64,000 nucleotides of DNA from an uncultured Pelagibacteraceae bacterium (GTDB lineage: Bacteria > Pseudomonadota > Alphaproteobacteria > Pelagibacterales > Pelagibacteraceae). The stretch lies in assembly GCA_902594335.1 (NCBI GenBank), contig CACJLY010000005.1:43922-107921 (forward strand), read 5' to 3'. A model generated the notes under the pieces. The model saw only the letters and a program-made list of their open reading frames with translations, was not told the origin of the DNA and made no database searches. Both the position numbers and the translations under genes were made by a program. Numbering within the stretch: position 1 is the stretch's first letter; each line of letters opens with the position of its first letter. Of this stretch, positions 1-8,925 are shown piece by piece.

Positions 1-1058
1 CTAAATATTTTAATTCCACAAGCTGTAGAACCTGCACAACCGCCAATAAACATAAGAATTAGAAAATAAATTAATGGGAATTCTCCCCAATCGCTAAAGT
101 TTTGAGTTACATAACCAGTACCAGTTAAAATCGATATTACATTAAATACAACTGACCTTATGCTGGTATCAATAAAACTCTGATTTTTTATAACTAGATA
201 TAAATACATTAAGGCAATTGAAAAAATTACAATTTTTATAAAAGTTTTAATTTGAGTATCTTTAAAAAATATTTTTTTGTCTCCATTTAAGTATTTGACG
301 TAGGCAATAAATGGAATACTTCCTAAAATAATAAATATTATTGATGTAAATTCTATTAAAGAATTATCAAAGAAACCAATGGACTCATTATAATTTGAGA
401 ATCCTCCTGTCGCTATTGTTGTCATTGAGTGAACTATACTATCAAAAAAGTTCATCCCAAATATTTTATAAAATAATGCACATATAATAGTTAATCCTGA
501 GTATACTAAGATTAATCTCAATGCTATTTCTTTTGATCTTGGTAAAATTTTTTCTGGGGTATCGCTTGTAGATATAATAAACAGCTGCATTCCACCAATA
601 TTCATAAGTGGCATTAAAGTAATTGCCATAACGATAATACCAATTCCACCTAACCATTGTAGCATTCCCCTCCATAGCAATATACTTTTAGGGGTCTCAT
701 TTAAATTGGTAATTATAGTTGATCCAGTTGTAGTAATACCTGACATACTTTCAAAAAAAGCGTCTGTAGCACTTAAATTTATCTCAGAAAATATAAATGG
801 AAGTGACCCAAAAATAGCAATACTCAACCAAGATAACGCTGTTAAAAGAAAAGCCTGAGGCAGGCTAATTTTTTTATCATGATCTAAATTTGATAATAAA
901 AAGAGAATTCCAAATATAATAGTTACAATTCCAGAACCTATAAAACTAGAATCAAATTCATCATAAAAAAACTGCGTTAAAATTGGCGCAATCATCGATA
1001 AACCTAAAATAATTTGTAAAATTCCTAAAGTAAAAAAAACTGTTTTATAATTGGACAT
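1..1058 (-). CDS. trkH: Potassium uptake protein TrkH, C-terminus missing (cut by window edge)
   Basis: Membrane subunit of a Trk/Ktr potassium transporter. The reading frame is open from the ATG at 1058 to the window edge, giving about 352 residues of a family usually near 480. The translation is almost entirely hydrophobic segments. Near the left edge it contains GCAGSTACGIK, a selectivity-filter/post-filter loop typical of TrkH (usually GGxxGSTxGGxK). The upstream ATG at 1071 is in another frame, so 1058 is the likely start. It is divergent from lysK across an 86-nt AT-rich spacer. A TrkA partner is not in the window. The family call is firm; the ion (K+ or Na+) is known only by analogy. 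Confidence 0.85.
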   Translation of the reverse strand, partial: MSNYKTVFFTLGILQIILGLSMIAPILTQFFYDEFDSSFIGSGIVTIIFGILFLLSNLDHDKKISLPQAFLLTALSWLSIAIFGSLPFIFSEINLSATDAFFESMSGITTTGSTIITNLNETPKSILLWRGMLQWLGGIGIIVMAITLMPLMNIGGMQLFIISTSDTPEKILPRSKEIALRLILVYSGLTIICALFYKIFGMNFFDSIVHSMTTIATGGFSNYNESIGFFDNSLIEFTSIIFIILGSIPFIAYVKYLNGDKKIFFKDTQIKTFIKIVIFSIALMYLYLVIKNQSFIDTSIRSVVFNVISILTGTGYVTQNFSDWGEFPLIYFLILMFIGGCAGSTACGIKIF

Positions 1059-1144
1059 TTTGATTGGACATTATTTTATGGTAAATAAATTTCAACTCTA
1101 TAAGAATTATTAAAAACATTATTTTATATGCTGATTAATTAAAA

Positions 1145-2713
1145 GTGATAGATAAAGCCAACATAGACAAAACAAACGCATGGCCCTTTGTTGAAGCTAA
1201 AAAGCTTCTAAAAGAGAGAAAAAAAAATATTGAAAACAAGGGAAAAATTATTCTTCAAACAGGATATGGTCCCAGCGGCTTACCCCACATTGGTACTTTT
1301 GGAGAAGTGGCAAGAACCTCAATGATTGTTAATGCTTTAAATCATTTATCAGATCTCCCTAAAGAAATAATTACTTTTTCTGACGATATGGATGGACTAA
1401 GGAAAGTGCCCGAAAATATTCCTAATTCTGAAAAACTAACACAAAATCTTCATAAACCACTAACTCAAGTTCCAGATCCTTTTGGAAAATTTAATAGTTT
1501 TGGAGAGCACAACAATGAAATGTTAAAAAACTTTCTAAATAAATTTAATTTTAAATATAATTTTAAAAGTTCAACTCTTTTATATAAATCTGGTTCTTTT
1601 AATGACCCATTAAAATTAATTTTAGAAAATTATGATGGAATAATGAATATAGTTATTCCCACGCTTGGTAAAGAAAGACAAAAAACATATTCTCCATTTT
1701 TACCAATATGTCCAGATACAGGGGTTGTATTAGAGATACCAGTCTTGGAATTAGATACCAAAAATTCAAAAATAATTTTTGACAATAAAGGTAAAAAATT
1801 AGAACAAAGTATCTTAGATGGTAATTGCAAATTACAATGGAAAGTAGATTGGGCAATGAGATGGTATGCTCTCGATGTAGATTTTGAAATGTATGGGAAA
1901 GATTTGATTGAGAGTGCAATTTTATCTACAAAAATCATAAAATTATTAGGTAAGTCAAATCCATCTGGCTTTGCATATGAGTTATTTTTAGATGAAAAAG
2001 GTGAAAAAATATCTAAATCAAAAGGAAATGGTATTACCATTGATCAATGGTTAGAGTATGCGTCACCTGAAAGTCTCTCCTTGTATATGTACCAAAATCC
2101 AAAAAGAGCAAAAAAACTTTATAGAGAAGTAGTACCAAAGGCTGTCGATGAATATCTTGATTTTATTGAAAAAGGTAAAACTCAAAATGAACTTCAAAAA
2201 CTAATGAACCCTGTTTGGCATGTTCATAATTCAGAGATACCAGAGGAAAATTCAATTATGTCTTTCTCAATGCTATTAAATTTAGTTGAGACCAGCAATG
2301 CTGATAATAAAGAATTACTTTGGAAGTTTGTTAAGAAATACAAGAAAGATATTAATGAGGATATGCATCCAATTTTTGACAATTTAATATCTTATGCAAT
2401 TAAATATTTTAATGACGCTATAAAATCTAAAAAGATTTATAAAAAACCAAATGAAAGTGAAAAAATTGCTTTAGATGCTTTAGTAAGCTCTTTAGATAAT
2501 TGCGATGACGCAATGAAACCAGAGGACATTCAGACTACAATTTATACAGTCGGCAAAGAAAATGGCTATCAAGAAAATTTGCGTGATTGGTTTAAGTTAA
2601 TATATGAGGTAGTTTTTGGTGAAGAAAATGGACCGCGATTTGGTTTTTTTATAAGCTTTTTTGGAGTTCAAGAAACCAAAGAATTAATAAAAAGGAAATT
2701 AGAAAATGTTTAA
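1145..2713 (+). CDS. lysK: Class I lysyl-tRNA synthetase
   Basis: Charges tRNA-Lys with lysine in the cytoplasm. This is the class I (Rossmann-fold) form, typical of archaea and alphaproteobacteria and unrelated to class II LysS. The HIGH-type motif appears as PHIGTFGE (around residues 47-54) and the KMSKS-type loop as KISKSKG (around 288-294). Length of 522 residues is normal. The start is GTG at 1145, since no ATG lies nearby in frame. The 3' end overlaps pyrD by 8 nt, so the two are probably co-transcribed and translationally coupled. Confidence 0.95.
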   Translation: MIDKANIDKTNAWPFVEAKKLLKERKKNIENKGKIILQTGYGPSGLPHIGTFGEVARTSMIVNALNHLSDLPKEIITFSDDMDGLRKVPENIPNSEKLTQNLHKPLTQVPDPFGKFNSFGEHNNEMLKNFLNKFNFKYNFKSSTLLYKSGSFNDPLKLILENYDGIMNIVIPTLGKERQKTYSPFLPICPDTGVVLEIPVLELDTKNSKIIFDNKGKKLEQSILDGNCKLQWKVDWAMRWYALDVDFEMYGKDLIESAILSTKIIKLLGKSNPSGFAYELFLDEKGEKISKSKGNGITIDQWLEYASPESLSLYMYQNPKRAKKLYREVVPKAVDEYLDFIEKGKTQNELQKLMNPVWHVHNSEIPEENSIMSFSMLLNLVETSNADNKELLWKFVKKYKKDINEDMHPIFDNLISYAIKYFNDAIKSKKIYKKPNESEKIALDALVSSLDNCDDAMKPEDIQTTIYTVGKENGYQENLRDWFKLIYEVVFGEENGPRFGFFISFFGVQETKELIKRKLENV

Positions 2714-3746
2714 TATTTTAAGACCATTAATCTTTAAATTTAGCCCTGAAGTAGCTCACTCTTTAGCAATAAAAGCACTAAAGTTAAATAATATTCCTTA
2801 CACAAAACCTAAAGATAATCATATTTTAGAAACAACTTTTTGTGAAAAAAAATTATCTTCACCAATTGGTGTTGCTGCTGGATTTGATAAAAATGCTGAA
2901 GTATACAATCCACTGTTTAATCTTGGATTTGGTTTTGTTGAAGTAGGGACAATTACTCCAAAGCCTCAATTTGGTAACCCTAAACCAAGAGTTTTTAGAC
3001 TTGAAGAAGATGAAGCTCTTATAAATAGATTAGGTTTTAACAACTCTGGTTCAGAACAAATTAGTCAAACAATTAAGGAAAATAATAAAAAGGGTTTTTT
3101 AGGAATAAATATTGGGCCAAATAAAGACTCTACTAATAGAATCGATGATTATTTAATTTGTTTTCGTAAATTTTATAATTTAGCTGATTATATAACTATA
3201 AACATTTCCTCACCAAATACAGAAAATTTAAGAGACTTTCATAAACAGGATGAATTAAATTCATTGATTGACAAACTAAAAAATGAAAAAAAAGAATTGA
3301 ATTCAAACATTCCATTAGCAATAAAAGTTTCACCTGATCTTAATGACGATCAAATTAATGAAGTATCTAAGATCATTTTGGAACAAGAAATAGGAATTAT
3401 TATTGTTTCCAATACTACTGACAAGAATAGAGAAAATTTAAAAAATATAAATAAATTAGAAAAGGGTGGACTGTCAGGCAAACCAATTAAAAAGATTTCA
3501 AACGAGGTAATTTCTAAATTTTATAAAATTCTAAACGATAAAACAAAAATAATAGGAGTGGGAGGTATTAGTAATGGACAAGATGCTTTTGAAAAAATTA
3601 TTTCTGGCGCAACACTCGTTCAATTATATACTGGAATGGTTTATAGAGGTCCTCGAATAGCTTTAAAAATAAGTAAAGAATTAATTGATTTATTAAAAAA
3701 TAAGGGTTTTAAAAATGTTTCAGAGGCTATTGGAACTAAAAATTAA
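2706..3746 (+). CDS. pyrD: Dihydroorotate dehydrogenase (quinone), class 2
   Basis: Oxidises dihydroorotate to orotate in pyrimidine synthesis, passing electrons to membrane quinone through FMN. The N-terminal extension (residues 1-40, MFNILRPLIFKF...) is the membrane-associating helix pair that separates class 2 from class 1 enzymes. NISSPNTENLR at about 166-176 carries the catalytic serine motif. GVGGISNGQDA near the C-terminus is the FMN phosphate-binding loop. Length of 346 residues fits the class. It overlaps lysK by 8 nt; rpmB follows after 43 nt that hold a promoter. Confidence 0.96.
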   Translation: MFNILRPLIFKFSPEVAHSLAIKALKLNNIPYTKPKDNHILETTFCEKKLSSPIGVAAGFDKNAEVYNPLFNLGFGFVEVGTITPKPQFGNPKPRVFRLEEDEALINRLGFNNSGSEQISQTIKENNKKGFLGINIGPNKDSTNRIDDYLICFRKFYNLADYITINISSPNTENLRDFHKQDELNSLIDKLKNEKKELNSNIPLAIKVSPDLNDDQINEVSKIILEQEIGIIIVSNTTDKNRENLKNINKLEKGGLSGKPIKKISNEVISKFYKILNDKTKIIGVGGISNGQDAFEKIISGATLVQLYTGMVYRGPRIALKISKELIDLLKNKGFKNVSEAIGTKN

Positions 3747-3748
3747 TC

Positions 3749-3777
3749 TTGACGCGATAAGATTCAGATCCTATACA
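3749..3777 (+). promoter_or_regulatory. Sigma70-type promoter of rpmB
   Basis: In the 43-nt gap between pyrD and rpmB, TTGACG (3749-3754) and TATACA (3772-3777) are separated by exactly 17 nt. Both hexamers are within one or two bases of consensus. Their position right after the pyrD stop suggests rpmB has its own strong promoter, as expected for a ribosomal protein gene. Predicted by eye only. Confidence 0.6.
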
Positions 3778-3789
3778 GGCTCATAATTT

Positions 3790-4071
3790 ATGTCAAAAAA
3801 ATGCGAACTTACTGGAAAAATCCCACTCAAGGGTCATAACGTTAGTCATGCTAACAATAAGACTAAAAGAAGATTTCTTCCAAATCTAAAAAAAGTTAAG
3901 TTTAAAAGTGAGTTACTTAAGAGAAGTTTAAGATTAACCGTTTCAAATGCCGGTGTTAGATCAGTTGATAAAAAAGGCAGTTTTGACCAATTTCTTATTT
4001 CAGCTAAGTCTAGAGATTTATCATTAAGACTAAAAAAATTAAAAAAATCCTTAGTTAGTAAATCAGCATAA
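3790..4071 (+). CDS. rpmB: 50S ribosomal protein L28
   Basis: Component of the large ribosomal subunit. The N-terminus [20 protein letters not shown] matches the L28 signature (CxxTGK followed by GxxVSHA), with [11 protein letters not shown] after it. It is 93 residues and highly basic, normal for proteobacterial L28. Its stop overlaps the next start as TAATG, so the downstream yhhQ-like gene is translationally coupled to a ribosomal protein gene. Confidence 0.97.
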   Translation: MSKKCELTGKIPLKGHNVSHANNKTKRRFLPNLKKVKFKSELLKRSLRLTVSNAGVRSVDKKGSFDQFLISAKSRDLSLRLKKLKKSLVSKSA

Positions 4072-4619
4072 TGAATAGAGCATTTTTAACACTCTCATTT
4101 TTAATGGGATTGGTGGTCTTAGCATCTAATTATTTAGTCCAATTTCCAATTCAATATTATGGTCTTCAAGAAATTCTTACATATGGAGCATTCAGTTATC
4201 CAGTAGCTTTTTTAATAACTGATCTAGCAAATAGATCTTTTGGTAAATTAGTTGCTAGAAAAATTGTATATATAGGATTTACAATAGGTATTTTGTTTAC
4301 ACTAATTTTCTCAACAAATTTTGCAGATTTAATCTCAGTAAGAATAGCAATTGGTTCGGGAACAGCATTTATTATTGCTCAATTACTGGATGTACAAATA
4401 TTTGATCAATTAAGACAAAAAAAATGGTTTATTGCGCCACTTGCCTCTTCATTAATTGGTTCTACCGTTGATACATTTTTATTCTTTTCGATTTCATTTT
4501 ATGGAACAGGAATACCTTGGGTGACACTGTCTTTAGGAGATTTAACGGTGAAGATTTTTGTAGCTTTAGTAATGTTGATACCTTTTAGATTATTATTAGG
4601 TACTTTAAAAGCTGCTTAA
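4071..4619 (+). CDS. yhhQ: Queuosine precursor transporter, YhhQ/VUT family
   Basis: Multi-pass inner-membrane protein (182 residues, about six hydrophobic segments) of the VUT family, whose E. coli member YhhQ imports preQ0/preQ1 for queuosine synthesis. The family core is visible as YPVAFLITDLANRSFGKLVA (around 43-62), containing the ITDL...G...AR pattern. Import would suit a cell that salvages queuine precursors; whether preQ0 synthesis genes are absent cannot be judged from this window. Its first base is the last base of the rpmB stop. aguA follows convergently after 1 nt. Confidence 0.85.
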   Translation: MNRAFLTLSFLMGLVVLASNYLVQFPIQYYGLQEILTYGAFSYPVAFLITDLANRSFGKLVARKIVYIGFTIGILFTLIFSTNFADLISVRIAIGSGTAFIIAQLLDVQIFDQLRQKKWFIAPLASSLIGSTVDTFLFFSISFYGTGIPWVTLSLGDLTVKIFVALVMLIPFRLLLGTLKAA

Positions 4620-4620
4620 T

Positions 4621-5685
4621 TCAAATTTTTGGCTCTTGTTGTGTCATGCAATGAATGGCTCCAAAGCCCCAAATTAAATCACTACAATCAATAGCAATAA
4701 TTTTTCTATTTGTAAAAAATTTTCTAAAAATTTTTATTACCTTTTTGTCTTCTTTCACATTAAATACTGGAACCAAGACTGTTTTATTACTTATGAAAAA
4801 ATTTAAATAACTTGCTGGGACACGAGTTTTGTCTATGACAACTGGGCTTGGCATAGGAATCTTTATAATTGTAAATTTTTTCCCATTTTCATCGTAACTT
4901 TTACTTAATATTTTTAAATTTTCTTTAAGAGCTTTATAATTTTTATCTGATTTATTCTTTTCAACAGCTATCATAATCGTACTTTTTGAAACAAATCTTG
5001 CAATATCATCAATATGACCGTGTGTGTCATCTCCAACAATTCCTTTATTAAGCCAAATAAAATTTTTTGCATTTAAATATTTTGAAAATAGATTCTCATA
5101 ATCAATTTTTTTGAAGCCTTTATTTCTCTCTTGTTTTCTACTTAATAAGCACTCCTTTGTAAGCAATATGGAGCCTGATCCATTGTTATCAAATGCACCT
5201 CCTTCCATCACTGCTCTTACAAATTTTTTTGAATTTAATTTTTTAGGCAGAATACTTTCAATATTTAAGTACCTACTAATATAATTATTGATTTTGTTAT
5301 CATTTCCGAAATTTTTATATTTTGACCAGGCATTAAATTTAAAATCAAGCATGGTCTTTTTTCGATTTTTCTTGTTGACTAAAAATATTGGTCCAGAATC
5401 CCTTAGCCAAAGTCTGTCTGTCTTAAGTTTATGAAATTTAATTTTAGAAATATTACAACCTATTTTTTTTAAATGTATTCTTGTGGTATCAATACTTTTG
5501 TTATTATTGACTAATAAATCTATTCTTTGATCTTTTGTTAAATATTTTATTATTTTTCCAACTACATTTGGAATTTTTTCAAATAATCCAGGCCAATCAT
5601 TTTTATTATGTGGCCACGCAATCCAAACTGATTTTTGAGGCTCCCATTCTGCTGGCATTCTAAATTCATCTATTTTTTTACTCAT
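4621..5685 (-). CDS. aguA: Agmatine deiminase
   Basis: Hydrolyses agmatine to N-carbamoylputrescine and ammonia (guanidine-modifying superfamily, like peptidyl-arginine deiminases). Family motifs seen: MPAEWEPQKSVWIAWPHNKN near the N-terminus, GDDTHGHIDDIARF in the middle (catalytic His and Asp), and GAIHCMTQQEP at the end, placing the catalytic cysteine at about residue 346. Length of 354 is typical. It is last in a four-gene polyamine operon, with its start overlapping aguB by 8 nt. No arginine decarboxylase that would make agmatine lies in this operon. Confidence 0.95.
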   Translation of the reverse strand: MSKKIDEFRMPAEWEPQKSVWIAWPHNKNDWPGLFEKIPNVVGKIIKYLTKDQRIDLLVNNNKSIDTTRIHLKKIGCNISKIKFHKLKTDRLWLRDSGPIFLVNKKNRKKTMLDFKFNAWSKYKNFGNDNKINNYISRYLNIESILPKKLNSKKFVRAVMEGGAFDNNGSGSILLTKECLLSRKQERNKGFKKIDYENLFSKYLNAKNFIWLNKGIVGDDTHGHIDDIARFVSKSTIMIAVEKNKSDKNYKALKENLKILSKSYDENGKKFTIIKIPMPSPVVIDKTRVPASYLNFFISNKTVLVPVFNVKEDKKVIKIFRKFFTNRKIIAIDCSDLIWGFGAIHCMTQQEPKI

Positions 5686-6559
5686 CTTCAGGATTTTTGA
5701 GAATATCTTTATAAAATTCAGTTCTTCTATCTCTTAAAAAAGGCCAGTGTTGTCTAGCAGTGTCTATTTTTTTATAATCAACCTCACAAACTAAAATATC
5801 TTCTTTCTTATTTCCCGCTTTTGCAATTATTTTACCACTAGGGTCTATCACCATTGAATTACCCCAAAATTCAATTTTTTTCCTACCCTTCGTTTCTACC
5901 CCAACTCTATTTATAGCAGCCACATAAGTTCCATTAGCAATAGCATGAGATTTTTGCATTGTAATCCAAGATTCTAATTGAGATTTTCCAAACTTTCTTT
6001 TTTCTTTTGGATGCCATCCAATAGCAGTAGGATAAAAAATAATTTGAGCCCCTTTTAAAGCCGTTAATCTAGCTGCTTCGGGGAACCATTGATCCCAACA
6101 TATAAGAGGACCTATCTTTCCAAATTTTGTCTTAACACTTTTAAATCCAAGGTCCCCAGGACTGAAATAAAATTTTTCATAATAGCCTGGGTCATCAGGT
6201 ATATGCATCTTACGATATTTAGACAAAATATTTCCATTTTCATTAATAATGATACTAGTGTTATGATAAAACCCAGATGTTTTTTTTTCAAACATCGTTA
6301 TATTTAATACAACACCAAGCTCCTTTGCTAAATCACAAAATATTCTAGAGGTTGTTCCTGGAATTTTTTCTGCTAATTTAAAATTTGAATGACTTTCTGT
6401 TTGGCAAAAGTAATTAGTCAAAAATAGTTCAGGTAGACATATAATCTTTGCCTTTTTTTTTGCAGCTTTTTTAATATTTTTTATAGCTAAATCAATATTA
6501 GACTGAATTGTACCTAAGGATTTACTTTGTATTAAACCGATTTTGATTTTTTTGATCAT
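5678..6559 (-). CDS. aguB: N-carbamoylputrescine amidase
   Basis: Nitrilase-superfamily enzyme converting N-carbamoylputrescine to putrescine, CO2 and ammonia, the step after AguA. The catalytic triad is visible: Glu44 in CLPELFLTNY, Lys117 in KYRKMHIPDDPGYYEKFYF, and Cys154 in PLICWDQWFPEAARL. The PDDPGYYEKFYFSPGD stretch is characteristic of the AguB/plant NLP1 subgroup. At 293 residues it has the usual length. It overlaps aguA by 8 nt and lies 3 nt after the deoxyhypusine-synthase-like gene. Confidence 0.95.
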   Translation of the reverse strand: MIKKIKIGLIQSKSLGTIQSNIDLAIKNIKKAAKKKAKIICLPELFLTNYFCQTESHSNFKLAEKIPGTTSRIFCDLAKELGVVLNITMFEKKTSGFYHNTSIIINENGNILSKYRKMHIPDDPGYYEKFYFSPGDLGFKSVKTKFGKIGPLICWDQWFPEAARLTALKGAQIIFYPTAIGWHPKEKRKFGKSQLESWITMQKSHAIANGTYVAAINRVGVETKGRKKIEFWGNSMVIDPSGKIIAKAGNKKEDILVCEVDYKKIDTARQHWPFLRDRRTEFYKDILKNPEDE

Positions 6560-6562
6560 TAA

Positions 6563-7603
6563 TCAAAATATCTTAGAGAAATTTTTTCTTTCTCTATTTT
6601 TCCATTCACCTTTATGATAGGCGTCACTTGCTATTAAGGGTAACACACTTGTTGCTTCTGCAAAAACCATTTGCTCTTTTGTAATATCTACTTTGCCCCA
6701 TGAGCTTGCTTCTTTTAATGTTGAACTACTGCATGCTCCATCCCTAGAATCAGCAACTGTTATTTGAATTGCATATTTATGCATATCTACATCTTTACCT
6801 AAAAGTTCAGCACATATGACTGTATCTTGAATGAAATTTTTAGGTACGCCTCCTCCAATCATAAAAAGACCTGATCCTTTAGATTGAATTTTAATTTCAG
6901 TTAATTCTCTAAACTCACGGACAGAATCGATCGTGATATGATTTTTTGGATTTCTCTCTTGATGCATTACAAGCCCAAATCCTGCACTTGAGTCAGTAAA
7001 CGCTGGACAGAAAATTGGAACGTCATTGTCATAGGCAACCTCTATCAATGAATTTTTCTTCTTTGCGTTAGTTTTAAGATATTTACCAATCTCTTTTATA
7101 AATTCTCTTGATGTATAACTTTTGGGCTCTAATTGATCTGCAATTTCTCCAATAGTTTTATCGCACATCTGAAGCTCTTCTTCATCAATGTAAGTATCAT
7201 ATATTCTATCAACGTAGTTATTTCTTAACTCTGTATCATCTTGATATTGGGATCCCTGATAATGTTTAAAACCAAGTGCTTCAAAGAAATCCATATCAAT
7301 AATTGAAGCTCCAGTTGCTACTATTGCATCTACCATATTATATTTAACTAAATCTCTATAAATATGCATACATCCTGCAGCAGATGTTGATCCTGCGAGT
7401 GTTAAAAATATTGTACAATTTTTATCTTTAATCATATCATTATAAATATTTGCAGCATTTGCAGTCTCTCTTGAAACGAAAGACATTTTTTCCATTGAAG
7501 AAACTATTTTTCTAGCATCGAAAGAAGTTATATCAATATGCTCTACTTCTTTACTAAGTAAGTCACTTTTTCTATTATTAGATTGGTTTTTATTATCTGA
7601 CAT
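6563..7603 (-). CDS. Deoxyhypusine synthase-like protein (possible homospermidine synthase)
   Basis: Belongs to the NAD-dependent deoxyhypusine synthase family. Visible family features are LAGSTSAAGCMHIYRDLV (NAD-binding region, about 82-99), NMVDAIVATGASIIDMD, and EASSWGKVD near the C-terminus, whose lysine (about 304) corresponds to the catalytic Lys that forms the enamine/imine with the aminobutyl group. The eukaryotic enzyme modifies eIF5A, which bacteria lack, so the acceptor here is likely a free amine. Neighbours make putrescine, so putrescine to homospermidine (or a related triamine) is the best inference. The start overlaps the decarboxylase stop as TAATG. Confidence 0.85.
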   Translation of the reverse strand: MSDNKNQSNNRKSDLLSKEVEHIDITSFDARKIVSSMEKMSFVSRETANAANIYNDMIKDKNCTIFLTLAGSTSAAGCMHIYRDLVKYNMVDAIVATGASIIDMDFFEALGFKHYQGSQYQDDTELRNNYVDRIYDTYIDEEELQMCDKTIGEIADQLEPKSYTSREFIKEIGKYLKTNAKKKNSLIEVAYDNDVPIFCPAFTDSSAGFGLVMHQERNPKNHITIDSVREFRELTEIKIQSKGSGLFMIGGGVPKNFIQDTVICAELLGKDVDMHKYAIQITVADSRDGACSSSTLKEASSWGKVDITKEQMVFAEATSVLPLIASDAYHKGEWKNRERKNFSKIF

Positions 7604-8781
7604 TAAGCAACAAGAAACTCTTTATTTGCTTCTTTGTCATACATCGTCATGATTGGACTATCTTCAACTTCATAAATTTCATCAGAGTAAAATCCATTAA
7701 AATTAGTTCTAAAAGTTAATCCATATGCTCCAAGCTGTCCTAATTCTATATAATCATTTTCTTTTATATTATTTGGTAAAATAAAAGGACCTTTCATATA
7801 ATCCATGCTATCACAAGTTGGGCCATAAAAATCGAAAGATGTTAATTTTTTAGAAATTACTCTTCCATCAGTTATCATTTTTGATGGGTAAACAATATTG
7901 GGAACACCTGCGTCAAACAAAGTTCCATATGTTCCATCATTTATATAAAGTTTCTGTTTTTTTCTTAAATCAACTCTTACAATTGTTGAGCCACTTTCTG
8001 CAACAATCGCTCTTCCAGGTTCACATATAATTTCTGGGAGCTTATCCAATTTTAAATTACTTAAACCTTTTTTTATTTCATTAAAGTACGCATCTAAAGA
8101 TTGAGGAATAAGATCAGGGTAAACAGTAGGAAAGCCACCTCCAACATTAATTACATCAGGTATAATTTTAGTTTTTTTAATTATATTACTGATTTCAAAT
8201 ATCCCTTTCGAATAAGATATAGGGTGCATGCATTGTGAACCAACATGAAAACTAAGTCCAATTTTTTTAGAATATTGTTTTGTTAATCTCATTAGTCCAG
8301 CTGCTTCATTATTGATAGCTCCAAATTTTTTTGATAAATCAATCTCTGCATGCTCATTAGACACAGAAACTCTAACAAATAATTCTAAGTCTTTTGCGTA
8401 ATTTGTACTTTCTAAAATTTTTATTAATTCATCTTTAGTATCCAAAGAAAAAGCCTTAACATTATATTTAAAATATGCCTCTTTAATACTTTCTCTATTT
8501 TTGACCGTATGCATATAAGAACAGTTCGCATCAGGACTTATTTTTCTTATGGCTTCTATTTCTCTGATAGATGCTACGTCAAAACGATTAATACCACTAT
8601 CAACAATAGTTTTAAGAACTACTGGATTAGGGTTGGTTTTTAACGCATAAAGTATTTTTCCAGGGAAATTTTTTTGAAAGTATTTAGAAGCCAATTTGAT
8701 TGACTCTTTTCTAATACAATAAACAGGTCCTGTCGGTCTCAGTTGATTAACTAATTCTTCAACTGACTTAAATTTTTGCAT
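7603..8781 (-). CDS. PLP-dependent ornithine/diamino acid decarboxylase (alanine racemase fold)
   Basis: Group IV (eukaryote-type) decarboxylase. Residue 48 in YALKTNPNP is the PLP-binding lysine. HVGSQ, GGGFP and EPGRAIVAESG are the PLP phosphate and carboxylate contacts, and PTCDSMD carries the catalytic cysteine (about 323). Ornithine to putrescine is most likely; lysine or arginine use cannot be excluded by eye. Length of 392 suits bacterial ODC/LODC. An SD (AGGGG) sits about 7 nt before the ATG. First gene of the polyamine operon; its leader carries a hairpin with a T-run and a possible 12-codon ORF. Confidence 0.92.
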   Translation of the reverse strand: MQKFKSVEELVNQLRPTGPVYCIRKESIKLASKYFQKNFPGKILYALKTNPNPVVLKTIVDSGINRFDVASIREIEAIRKISPDANCSYMHTVKNRESIKEAYFKYNVKAFSLDTKDELIKILESTNYAKDLELFVRVSVSNEHAEIDLSKKFGAINNEAAGLMRLTKQYSKKIGLSFHVGSQCMHPISYSKGIFEISNIIKKTKIIPDVINVGGGFPTVYPDLIPQSLDAYFNEIKKGLSNLKLDKLPEIICEPGRAIVAESGSTIVRVDLRKKQKLYINDGTYGTLFDAGVPNIVYPSKMITDGRVISKKLTSFDFYGPTCDSMDYMKGPFILPNNIKENDYIELGQLGAYGLTFRTNFNGFYSDEIYEVEDSPIMTMYDKEANKEFLVA

Positions 8782-8841
8782 ATCTGCACCCCTAAAAAAA
8801 ATTTACAAAAAAAACCTGCATATCACATATGCAAGTTTCAT
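8777..8841 (-). promoter_or_regulatory. Candidate attenuator leader of the decarboxylase operon
   Basis: Read on the minus strand upstream of the start at 8781. TTGCATAT (8835-8828) and ATATGCAG (8823-8816) flank GTG, forming a hairpin (7-bp core, up to about 11 bp with one mismatch) followed by eight Ts, so it is terminator-like although inside the 5' leader. The octamer GATATGCA of its 3' arm recurs across the decarboxylase start codon (plus-strand TGCATATC at both 8817-8824 and 8777-8784), so the 5' arm could pair with either. An upstream CTGCAT can pair with ATGCAG of the 3' arm. A 12-codon ORF (MKLAYVICRFFL, 8841-8803) overlaps the hairpin but lacks a clear SD. Confidence 0.45.
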
Positions 8842-8925
8842 AGATGCAGCATTTATGGGAAATAATTAATAATGTAAAGTAAATAATGCTATTGAAATAT
8901 TAAAATTTACTTCCATATAAGGGCT

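Noticed and set aside
8777..8925. Full alphaproteobacterial speF RNA motif before the decarboxylase
   Set aside because: The whole spacer to regA is only 144 nt, much shorter than the known motif. A smaller attenuator is proposed instead.
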